In this document: piece after piece, positions 1-6,168 of the stretch
Layout: every line of letters begins with the position of its first letter
Numbering within the stretch: the stretch's first letter is position 1
Assembly: GCA_024281135.1 (NCBI GenBank)
Contig: JAMXLG010000397.1
Location: forward strand, 1-10,014
DNA from: Vulcanimicrobiia bacterium
GTDB lineage: Bacteria > Eremiobacterota > Eremiobacteria > Baltobacterales > Baltobacteraceae
Direction: 5' to 3'
Length of the DNA: 10,014 bases
Position numbers and translations under genes: made by a program
Notes under the pieces: model-generated
The model's database searches: none
Told to the model about the DNA's origin: nothing
The model's input: the letters and a program-made list of their open reading frames with translations, nothing else

Positions 1-1
1 A

Positions 2-28
2 AACGACCGATGGTGGCGCAGACGATGA
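2..28 (+). CDS. Possible 3' end of an upstream gene (partial)
   Basis: The second reading frame is open from the window edge and stops at TGA 26-28, giving the tail NDRWWRRR. That stop overlaps the ATG at 25 as ATGA, the same coupling junction seen at 324 and 8506 in this window. This suggests, without proving it, that a preceding gene of the same operon ends here. Eight codons are too few to identify a product. Confidence 0.25.
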   Translation, partial: NDRWWRRR

Positions 29-327
29 CCGTAGTTCTCGATCGCGAAACGGTGATCGATCGTCTGAGCGACGGCATGATCCAGACCTCGGTTGGATGCG
101 AAGATATCACGATCACACGCGACTCCATCGACAATCGATTGATCGAATGGACGTGCGCACCGCATCCCGCCGAGAGCGGCCGGCTCGCGCTGATTGCTGC
201 GCCCGGCCATCGCGGTACGGAACTCCATGTCGCGATGCACGGTGAAAAATATCACATCAAAGAGATCGTGCGTCGCATGAAGATGCTGCTGGAAGCCGGC
301 GAAATCGCCACGGGGGCGCGCCAATGA
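10..327 (+). CDS. Small SRPBCC-like (START/cyclase-type fold) protein
   Basis: A 105-residue soluble protein with no signal peptide or membrane segment. Residues 45-74 (IEW, then an [12 protein letters not shown] strand) and the C-terminal helix ([12 protein letters not shown], 91-102) resemble the second half of bacterial SRPBCC-family proteins, which often end in an 'LLETGEI.T' helix. The usual N-terminal part, with its 'evy..w.d...lp.fm' helix, is not recognisable, so this is a shortened or divergent member. SRPBCC folds bind hydrophobic ligands; no ligand can be assigned here. The start is uncertain. ATG 10 lies too near the edge to judge. ATG 25 has GGTGG eight bases upstream and overlaps a possible upstream stop, so it may be the real start. 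The frame is also open to the window edge. The stop overlaps the next gene's ATG (ATGA at 324), implying an operon with the alcohol dehydrogenase. A hydrolase or redox role is not supported. Confidence 0.6.
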   Translation: MVAQTMTVVLDRETVIDRLSDGMIQTSVGCEDITITRDSIDNRLIEWTCAPHPAESGRLALIAAPGHRGTELHVAMHGEKYHIKEIVRRMKMLLEAGEIATGARQ

Positions 328-1538
328 AAGCCGTGGTTTGGCACGGCACGCATGATGTCCGTGTGGAGAACGTTGAGGACCCTGCGATCGTCAATTCTCA
401 CGACGCGATCGTTCGTGTAACGTCAACCGCTATCTGCGGTTCCGATATCCACATCTACAACGGGTTCATCTTGATGATGGAGCCCGGCGACATTCTCGGT
501 CACGAATTCATGGGAATCGTGGAAGAAGTGGGATCCGAAGTCACGACGCTCAAGCGTGGCGACCGCGTTGTGGTTCCCTTTACGATTTCGTGCGGACACT
601 GTGAACCATGTCGCCGCGAAAATTATTCCCTGTGCGACAATTCGAATCCGAACGCCGACCTGGTCGAACGTGTCTACGGATATTCACCGGCTGGGTTGTT
701 CGGCTATTCGCACCTCTTCGGCGGCTATTCTGGCGGTCAAGCTGAATACGTTCGTGTGCCGTTTGCCGACGTCGGACCGCTCAAAGTGCCCGACGAACTC
801 GAAGACGAACAGGTGCTCTTTCTCTCCGACACCTTCCCGACGGGATATATGGCGGCGGAAAATGCGAACATCAAACCCGGCGACGTCGTTGCGGTATGGG
901 GGTGCGGACCGGTTGGGCAGTTTGCCGTTCGCAGCGCGTTCTTGCTCGGTGCGTCGCGCGTCATTGCGATCGACCGTTTCGGCGAACGATTGGATCTTGC
1001 GCGCGAAGTTGGCGCCGAAGTGATCAATCACGATGCGAACGACGTGCTCGAAGCCATCTTCCAGTGTACGGGTGGCCGCGGGCCGGACTCGTGTATCGAT
1101 TGCGTCGGTATGGAATCGCACGGGATAGCGCCCGACGCAATGCTCGATAAGATGAAACAAGAGCTGCGTATGGAGCTCGATCGCCCGCACGCTCTTCGCG
1201 AAGCAATAACGGCGTGCGCAAAGGGCGGGACGTTGTCGATCCCCGGCGTCTACACGGGATTCATCGACATGATGCCGATGGGCGCGATCTTCGGCAAGGG
1301 CCTACAGCTGCGTACCGGACAAACGCAGGTGCAGCGGTATATGCGGCCGTTGCTTCAGCGTATCATGCACGGCGAGATCGATCCGGGGTTTGTCATAACG
1401 CATCGAGGATCGCTCGACGATGCGCCGCGGTTCTATAAAGAAATGGCGCGTCACCGTAACGCGTTCGTGAAGAGCTTCTTACGGCCCGACGCGGTTCTTA
1501 CCGCTGAGATGGAGCTGGCAGAGGCCGTGAGCGTCTAG
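324..1538 (+). CDS. Zinc-dependent alcohol dehydrogenase, glutathione-independent formaldehyde dehydrogenase-like
   Basis: A 404-residue medium-chain dehydrogenase/reductase that probably oxidises an alcohol or aldehyde hydrate with NAD in the cytoplasm. Visible signatures are the catalytic zinc ligands C38 and H60-E61 in a GHEFMG motif, with D169 as the likely further ligand; the structural zinc cysteines C90, C93, C96 and C104; the Rossmann motif GCGPVG at 193-198; and an acidic D217 after the second strand, favouring NAD over NADP. The segment around 262-300, between the Rossmann half and the SIPGVY strand, is long, as in the formaldehyde dehydrogenase-like branch related to Pseudomonas formaldehyde dehydrogenase and dismutase. 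The physiological substrate cannot be read from sequence. The start ATG overlaps the SRPBCC stop, so translation is coupled. The last 20 codons overlap the 3' end of the convergent glycosyltransferase gene, leaving no intergenic terminator. Family assignment is firm; formaldehyde activity is inference. Confidence 0.93.
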   Translation: MKAVVWHGTHDVRVENVEDPAIVNSHDAIVRVTSTAICGSDIHIYNGFILMMEPGDILGHEFMGIVEEVGSEVTTLKRGDRVVVPFTISCGHCEPCRRENYSLCDNSNPNADLVERVYGYSPAGLFGYSHLFGGYSGGQAEYVRVPFADVGPLKVPDELEDEQVLFLSDTFPTGYMAAENANIKPGDVVAVWGCGPVGQFAVRSAFLLGASRVIAIDRFGERLDLAREVGAEVINHDANDVLEAIFQCTGGRGPDSCIDCVGMESHGIAPDAMLDKMKQELRMELDRPHALREAITACAKGGTLSIPGVYTGFIDMMPMGAIFGKGLQLRTGQTQVQRYMRPLLQRIMHGEIDPGFVITHRGSLDDAPRFYKEMARHRNAFVKSFLRPDAVLTAEMELAEAVSV

Positions 1539-3167
1539 AAACGCTCGCCCCCCACCCGTGCGTTCCGCATTCCGGAACGCCTGCCAAAAATTCTCCGCTC
1601 CGGGGAGCACGCGCGCAGGGTCGGTTTCATAAACCGGCCATTGCGCGTTTGCATTCTGTACCGGAAAACGAGACATCCACGCGCAGAGTTCGAGATTGCG
1701 GCGGAAGCGGTTGTCTTCGATCGAGATAAAGTACCGCGCGCCTTTGCGTATCGCGCTCTGTTCGTCGAAGACGGTCCAGAGATACGGATCCTCTTCCCAC
1801 CCGTAGCGATTGATGTAATACTGCACGTCCGGCCCGTAATGGCCCATAACGATGATCGCATTGCGCGGGAGCGAGCGGTCGAGGAACGTCGCGTTGCGAT
1901 ACACTTGTTTGTTGTAAGCATAATAGGGCCGCACGGCCGCGTGGGCATCAACCGCCGACGCAAGTGCGGCGACTGGCACGAGCGATGCGAGTGCATAGCG
2001 TGTCGCCGGGGCAGCATCCGCACGCAGCGTGCGCTCGACGAACGCGGCAAGGGTACCGCCGATTGCGAGCGCGCAGAGCGGCAGAAGCAAGTACATGTAA
2101 TAGTCGACGCGTTCGACGGTCACGACGACGTACGTGTACGCGAGGCCGCCGATCAACCAACCCCAAAGCACTACGCGGCTGCGCGCCTGGATCCACGGCA
2201 GTGAAATGAACGACAGAATCGTTAGCACGAACGCGATCGTGCCGAGCATCGTTACGCGAAGCATGCCGAGCACGTCGAAGAACGCGTGCAGTTTCGCGAC
2301 AGACGCAGACGGGCTCGTGAACGCCGCAATCAGCGACGGTAGGACGTGAAGCTTGGTGATCCCGCTCGCCCAGTGCCATTCCGCGTGCTCGCTCACGCGC
2401 GCATCGTACAAATACAGAATGAGCAGCGGCACGACGAGGAGCACGGCGATTGCGGTTGGCCGCATGGTGCGCCCGTTGCGAATCCGTTCCCAGAGCGCCG
2501 CAATGACCGGCACGATTCCGGCAACGGCAACCGGCTTCGCAAGGTACGCAAAGGTCAGAAGCGCTGTCGCGCGCGCGAGCGATCGTTGCGAAAAGATTTC
2601 ATCTTCGACGATCAATCGCACCGTGACGTAGAGCGCCGCAGTGAGGAAGAAGACCATCGTGGTATCGGGCATAAACGTGCGCCCGTAGTACACGCTGCCG
2701 GGAAAGATCGCGTAAAAGAACGCGGCGATGATACCTGCGACGCTGCTCGTAAAGAGCCACCGCGCAAAGAGCCCGGTAACGGCAACCGTCCCGAGCGAGA
2801 ACGCAATAGAAATCAGCCGTCCGAAGATCGCATGCACGCTGAAAATTTTGTAGAGTGTCGCAGCCAGGAACGGCACGATCTGCAGTTCCAGCTCGACGTA
2901 ATTCGGCGGCGGCCCGTTATAGTTGGTCTGAGGGAAGAGAATGTTGTATTGCAGCACCGCGAAATTGCGCGCGATGCTCGCCGTATCGCCCTGACGCCAG
3001 GCCGGATGATCGAGAATCGGACTGTGAATGCCCTGCAAACGCAACACAAGCCCGAGCAACGTAACAACGCCAAGTATCCATAAAAAATACTTGTCGAAGA
3101 TGTCGCGGTGAAGAGTGGCGGAGGGCGGAGGGCTCGTTTCGGGGGCGCTAGGCGTTTGAACCGCCAT
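1479..3167 (-). CDS. GT39/ArnT-like membrane glycosyltransferase (GT-C fold)
   Basis: A 562-residue polytopic protein likely to transfer a sugar from a polyprenyl-phosphate donor to an acceptor on the outer face of the cytoplasmic membrane. The N-terminus is a short Pro/Ser-rich cytosolic tail, followed by a first membrane helix at about 27-45. The first external loop carries HPAWRQGD (54-61), whose D61 sits where GT39/ArnT/PMT enzymes keep their catalytic acid. A second acidic pair (E92, E94) lies before the next helices. About ten further hydrophobic segments run to residue 406, then a soluble C-terminal domain (about 410-562) containing [15 protein letters not shown] and a conserved-looking ISIEDNRF stretch. 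The ATG at 3167 is the only reasonable start. AAGGA lies very close upstream, and the first 20 bases overlap the end of gtrA, so reinitiation or coupling is likely. The 3' end overlaps the alcohol dehydrogenase gene on the other strand. Donor and acceptor are unknown. Confidence 0.85.
   Translation of the reverse strand: MAVQTPSAPETSPPPSATLHRDIFDKYFLWILGVVTLLGLVLRLQGIHSPILDHPAWRQGDTASIARNFAVLQYNILFPQTNYNGPPPNYVELELQIVPFLAATLYKIFSVHAIFGRLISIAFSLGTVAVTGLFARWLFTSSVAGIIAAFFYAIFPGSVYYGRTFMPDTTMVFFLTAALYVTVRLIVEDEIFSQRSLARATALLTFAYLAKPVAVAGIVPVIAALWERIRNGRTMRPTAIAVLLVVPLLILYLYDARVSEHAEWHWASGITKLHVLPSLIAAFTSPSASVAKLHAFFDVLGMLRVTMLGTIAFVLTILSFISLPWIQARSRVVLWGWLIGGLAYTYVVVTVERVDYYMYLLLPLCALAIGGTLAAFVERTLRADAAPATRYALASLVPVAALASAVDAHAAVRPYYAYNKQVYRNATFLDRSLPRNAIIVMGHYGPDVQYYINRYGWEEDPYLWTVFDEQSAIRKGARYFISIEDNRFRRNLELCAWMSRFPVQNANAQWPVYETDPARVLPGAENFWQAFRNAERTGGGRAFLDAHGLCQLHLSGKNRVGP
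1560..1580. repeat. Perfect 8-bp inverted repeat (hairpin) just past the alcohol dehydrogenase stop
   Basis: GCGTTCCG at 1560-1567 and CGGAACGC at 1573-1580 are exact reverse complements separated by the 5-base loop CATTC. The hairpin starts 22 bases after the alcohol dehydrogenase stop and lies inside the coding sequence of the convergent glycosyltransferase. No T-run follows on the plus strand (the next bases are CTGCCAAAAATT), so it is not a standard intrinsic terminator. It could still slow polymerase or protect the dehydrogenase transcript, or it could be a chance product of the codons for FRNAER. Confidence 0.35.
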
Positions 3168-3603
3168 TGTCCTTGAACGTCCAGTACTTATTAATAAAGA
3201 AGTTTACGAAGATACCTGCGAGCGTACCGATGAACCACGTGCGGTGCCCGTGGCCGAACCATGGCGCGACGATTGCGGATGCGATCCATCCGACGACCAT
3301 TGCGATTACGGAAACCGTCAGGAACTTCGCGCCTTCGTGGACTGCATGGCCGGTTGACCGGAACGTCCAGATGCGGTTGAACCAATAGTTCGAAACACCG
3401 CCGGAGAGAAACGCGATCGAGTAGAGCACGTAGTAGTGAATCGCCTCGGCGTGGTTCGGGTCAACTTTTTGCAGCAGCGTAAAGACGATGAAGTTGACGA
3501 GGAACCCTGAGGCGCCGACGATGCCGAACTTGACGAATTGACGGATACCGCGACGGCCGGCAATCGACGTAAGACTGTTATGCAACCCAATACCAATCTG
3601 CAA
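3148..3603 (-). CDS. GtrA-family polytopic membrane protein
   Basis: A protein of at most 151 residues with four hydrophobic helices at about 25-46, 56-72, 94-114 and 122-138, the standard GtrA layout. Two matching motifs, NYWFNRIWTF (72-81) and NFFINKYWTF (134-143), end the second and fourth helices and show the internal duplication typical of the family. GtrA proteins are associated with translocation of undecaprenyl- or decaprenyl-phosphate-linked sugars for cell-surface glycosylation. Sitting between two GT-C transferases, it probably helps present a lipid-linked sugar to them. No ATG start is available. The longest form starts with TTG at 3603, inside the upstream gene. A second TTG at 3585 would overlap the upstream stop as TTGCATAA and give a more usual family length. 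Neither has a good ribosome binding site, so the start is open while the family call is firm. The 3' end overlaps the next gene by 20 bases. Confidence 0.88.
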   Translation of the reverse strand: MQIGIGLHNSLTSIAGRRGIRQFVKFGIVGASGFLVNFIVFTLLQKVDPNHAEAIHYYVLYSIAFLSGGVSNYWFNRIWTFRSTGHAVHEGAKFLTVSVIAMVVGWIASAIVAPWFGHGHRTWFIGTLAGIFVNFFINKYWTFKDNGGSNA

Positions 3604-5101
3604 AGAGGACGGTGAAGAGGCCCAAAAGTGGGAGCGAAAGTGCGACGATCAAGTTGTTGACTGCGGGACGTTCTCCCCAACGCGCGAGGATCGCGAACAT
3701 GGGGAAGAGCACGAGCGCAAAGCGCGGCATGCTCATCAGGCTCGACGTCGACATCGGAATCAAAATCGAGAGTGCCATGTAGGCGATATACGACGGACGC
3801 AGTTGGCGCCAGCCTACAAGCAGCACGGAGATCATGAGCGCCGTGAACGCGATTTCGAGCGACTGGTTGGCAATCGTCTGTCCTTGCGTCGCGTGCGCGA
3901 TCTTCTCGAATGCATTTATCACGCTTACCCACGGCGGGGCGAAATGCCGGTTCCAGTGGATTTGCACGTGAGAGAAATACAGCGGATCCGCGCGTAGCAC
4001 CCAAAGGTACGCCATGTAGATTACCAGGCCGAGCGGAATGAGCGCGCCGGCAAGCAGGTCGGTCCGGCTGCGGCGGTCTTTCAGCTCGCCCTTATGCTGG
4101 AAGTACCATTCCATGGCAAACGGCACGATCAGCAACACGCCTTCCACGCGCGTCAGGGAGGCAAAGAAGCCGATAATGCCGGCGAGCCACCACCGGTGCG
4201 AGCGCATGTAATAGAACGAGGCAACCGTCAACATAAAGAAGAGCGACTCGGTATAGACGGCCGAGAAGAAGAACGCCGACGGGAAAATCGAGACATAGAA
4301 GATTGCGCGGCGCGCGACGGAGCGGTCGTACTCGTGTTCGAGCAGCTTGTACAAATACAGCAGCGCGAAGAAGAACGACACGTTGGCGATCACGATGCCG
4401 GCGACGAGGTGATTGCCGATCAGTCCGCCGAGAATGCGGATGAGCATCGGAAAGAGCGGGAAGAAGGCCATGTCCGTGCCTTGATATCCTTGCGTCGCGA
4501 TATCGAGATAGTGCACGGCGTCCCAACGTCCCCACACGTTGAGCAGCAGATTGGAGGACTCTTGAACGTGCGTGCCCGCGCGCTGACCGATAATCACAGC
4601 GGCGAGTTCTGCAATAACGATCACGGCCGTTCGCGTTGCGACGAAATCGATCAGAACTTCGCGCACTGTTTGATTGAAGCGCGCGCCGATTAGGACTTTC
4701 GCTATCGCAAAGAGACCCAGCGCAGCGCCCAGTAGCGCGGAGCCACCGCGCGTGAAGGACGGCGGCAGCACGAACGCCAGCCACAACAGGATGAACGGCG
4801 CCCACGTGATCGCGTCGTACTGCAGCGAGCGCGCGAACGTGACGCCTGTGCGTCGCGAGAAATACTTCGCATATCCGTTCCATGCAAAGAGCACGACTGC
4901 GCTCGTAAGTACGACTGATGCGAAAAGCCCGACGTTTGAGAGCGTAGGCTCGTGGCGCGGTACGATAAGCGTAAGCCACGCAAAGAATCCGAGCGTGATT
5001 CCGGCGGCGGTGACGACGGCAAGCGGAAACGCTCCCGCGCTCGTCAATTCTGCAAGAATTCCGAAGCGAACCGGCGCACGCGCGTGAATATGGGCTGACA
5101 C
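3578..5101 (-). CDS. PIG-V/GPI18-like mannosyltransferase homologue (GT-C, integral membrane)
   Basis: From the chosen GTG at 5101 this is a 507-residue, very hydrophobic protein with roughly thirteen membrane segments. The core (about 155-507) matches the eukaryotic GPI mannosyltransferase II (PIG-V) family. It has GRWDAVHYLDIATQGY (191-206) with the loop acid D194, FFPLFPML (213-220), FPSAFFFSAVYTESLF (273-288) with E285, and SLTRVEG (315-321). Family members use lipid-phosphate mannose and transfer outside the cytoplasm; bacterial homologues are largely uncharacterised, so sugar and acceptor are unknown. About 150 extra N-terminal residues with four predicted helices precede the core. The open frame continues upstream to 5329, but that part runs through glpX on the other strand and is Ser/Arg-rich and non-membrane, so I rejected it. 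GTG 5101 has a GGTGG-containing stretch just upstream but no ideal spacing, so the start is moderate. The stop overlaps gtrA. This is the first gene of the minus-strand cassette. Confidence 0.82.
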   Translation of the reverse strand: MSAHIHARAPVRFGILAELTSAGAFPLAVVTAAGITLGFFAWLTLIVPRHEPTLSNVGLFASVVLTSAVVLFAWNGYAKYFSRRTGVTFARSLQYDAITWAPFILLWLAFVLPPSFTRGGSALLGAALGLFAIAKVLIGARFNQTVREVLIDFVATRTAVIVIAELAAVIIGQRAGTHVQESSNLLLNVWGRWDAVHYLDIATQGYQGTDMAFFPLFPMLIRILGGLIGNHLVAGIVIANVSFFFALLYLYKLLEHEYDRSVARRAIFYVSIFPSAFFFSAVYTESLFFMLTVASFYYMRSHRWWLAGIIGFFASLTRVEGVLLIVPFAMEWYFQHKGELKDRRSRTDLLAGALIPLGLVIYMAYLWVLRADPLYFSHVQIHWNRHFAPPWVSVINAFEKIAHATQGQTIANQSLEIAFTALMISVLLVGWRQLRPSYIAYMALSILIPMSTSSLMSMPRFALVLFPMFAILARWGERPAVNNLIVALSLPLLGLFTVLFADWYWVA

Positions 5102-5177
5102 GGCCCACCATTTTCCGGGGGAGCGGGCAATGAACCTACAACAGGAAAAGCGGAGCTTGCCTTGTAGAGCGGGGGGC
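5102..5177. promoter_or_regulatory. Divergent intergenic spacer with short inverted repeat
   Basis: This 76-bp spacer separates the divergent glycosylation cassette from glpX and is the only real intergenic gap in the window, so promoters for both directions are expected in or next to it. I see no convincing -35/-10 pair on either strand. It holds an inverted repeat, CTACAA (5136-5141) and TTGTAG (5162-5167), with a 20-base gap, which could be an operator or chance. The purine-rich stretch GGGGGAG (5117-5123) would serve as a ribosome binding site for an alternative glpX start at 5130. Confidence 0.35.
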
Positions 5178-6125
5178 ATGACCAACTCCCTCGATTTCGT
5201 AAAGGTTACCGAGAGCGCTGCTCTTGCTGCATCCCGTTGGATGGGACGCGGCGAGCGCGATGCGGCTGACGGGGCGGCCGTCGAAAAGATGAGGGAAGCG
5301 CTCGGCAAGATGGATATCGCCGGCCGCATCGTGATCGGCGAGGGCGAGCGCGACGAGGCTCCGATGCTCTATATCGGCGAGGAGGTTGGCCGCGGCGGGT
5401 TCCCGATCGATATTGCGGTCGATCCGGTTGAGGGAACGAACCTGGTCGCAAACGGTCTCCCGAATTCTATCGCCGTGATGGCCATCTCCGAGCGCGGCGG
5501 CCTGTTGCACGCGCCGGACTCATATATGAAGAAACTGGCCGTCGGACCCAAGGCCGCACCGTACGTGCACATCGACGCGCCGGTCCGCGAGAACCTCGAA
5601 GCAGTGGCCAACGCGCTCGAAAAGCCGCTCAACGACATCTGCGTCGTGATCCTCGACCGCCCGCGGCACGCGGACCTCATTCGCGAAGTGCGCGAATCCG
5701 GCGCTCGCATCAAGCTGATCTCCGACGGCGACGTCGACGCTTGTATTGCTACATCGATCGAAACGACCGGAATTCATGTTGCGATGGGAACCGGTGGCGC
5801 CCCGGAAGGCGTGCTGGCGGCCGCCGCCATCAAGTGCCTCGGCGGAAACTTCATGGGACGTCTTCAGCCGCGCAATCAAGAAGAAGCCGACCGGGCGATT
5901 GCTATGGGCTTCGGTGACATAGACCGCGTCCTGGAACTCGACGATCTCGTGAAGAGCGATGAGGTGATTTTCTGTGCGACCGGCATCACCGACGGTGACT
6001 TGATGGAAGGCGTGCGTTTCTTCGGAAATCATGCGCGCACGCATTCGATTCTCGTGCATGCCGGCGGTACGGTGCGCATGATCGAATCGGTACATCGTCT
6101 TGGCGCGCGCCCGAGCGGCCGTTAA
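5178..6125 (+). CDS. glpX: Fructose-1,6-bisphosphatase class II (GlpX)
   Basis: A 315-residue cytoplasmic enzyme that removes the 1-phosphate of fructose 1,6-bisphosphate, the committed step of gluconeogenesis; in some bacteria the same family also acts on sedoheptulose 1,7-bisphosphate. Family landmarks are GRGERDAAD (23-31) with metal ligand D31, IGEGERDEAPML (53-64) with E55, the DPVEGT metal/phosphate motif (82-87; D82, E85), LISDGDVDACI (180-190), and GTGGAPEGVLAAAA (204-217) with E210. Length is normal for the family. I chose ATG 5178 because MTNSLDFVKVTESAALAA lines up with known GlpX N-termini. An in-frame ATG at 5130 has a better-spaced GGGGGAG site but adds 16 residues that resemble nothing in the family. 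It is divergent from the glycosyltransferase cassette and 43 bases ahead of the flavoprotein gene, so it may head the plus-strand operon. A bifunctional FBPase/SBPase role cannot be judged from sequence. Confidence 0.95.
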   Translation: MTNSLDFVKVTESAALAASRWMGRGERDAADGAAVEKMREALGKMDIAGRIVIGEGERDEAPMLYIGEEVGRGGFPIDIAVDPVEGTNLVANGLPNSIAVMAISERGGLLHAPDSYMKKLAVGPKAAPYVHIDAPVRENLEAVANALEKPLNDICVVILDRPRHADLIREVRESGARIKLISDGDVDACIATSIETTGIHVAMGTGGAPEGVLAAAAIKCLGGNFMGRLQPRNQEEADRAIAMGFGDIDRVLELDDLVKSDEVIFCATGITDGDLMEGVRFFGNHARTHSILVHAGGTVRMIESVHRLGARPSGR

Positions 6126-6159
6126 ACGCGCTCAACCTTTCGCCGCAACGCGGCGTTCT

Positions 6160-6163
6160 GAGG
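6160..6163 (+). promoter_or_regulatory. Ribosome binding site deciding the flavoprotein start
   Basis: GAGG lies five bases upstream of ATG 6169. This favours 6169 over the in-frame ATG at 6100, which lies inside glpX and adds an Arg/Ala-rich leader not expected before the FAD-binding strand. Confidence 0.6.
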
Positions 6164-6168
6164 TTCGG

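Noticed and set aside
30..140. Dense GATC/CGATCG words near the left end
   Set aside because: They fit Asp/Ile/Arg codons in a GC-rich coding region and show no regular spacing, so an origin-like or methylation-cluster reading is not supported.
684..1190. 168-codon minus-strand open frame inside the alcohol dehydrogenase gene
   Set aside because: Shadow of a well-conserved gene; low complexity of charged residues and no recognisable domain.
2346..3083. 245-codon plus-strand open frame antisense to the GT39 gene
   Set aside because: Its translation is dominated by Arg, Asp, Glu and His, as expected of the antisense of a membrane protein gene in GC-rich DNA. No family resemblance was seen.
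4092..5111. 339-codon minus-strand open frame overlapping the PIG-V-like gene
   Set aside because: It is the same strand one frame off, very Arg-rich, and carries no motif. The overlapping frame has clear PIG-V motifs.
5102..5329. N-terminal extension of the PIG-V-like protein across glpX
   Set aside because: It is antisense to the conserved start of glpX, and its Ser/Arg-rich translation has no membrane character. GTG 5101 gives a sensible start.
6100..6168. Upstream start for the flavoprotein gene
   Set aside because: It overlaps glpX and adds an Arg/Ala-rich leader. ATG 6169 has GAGG at five bases and directly precedes the FAD-binding strand.
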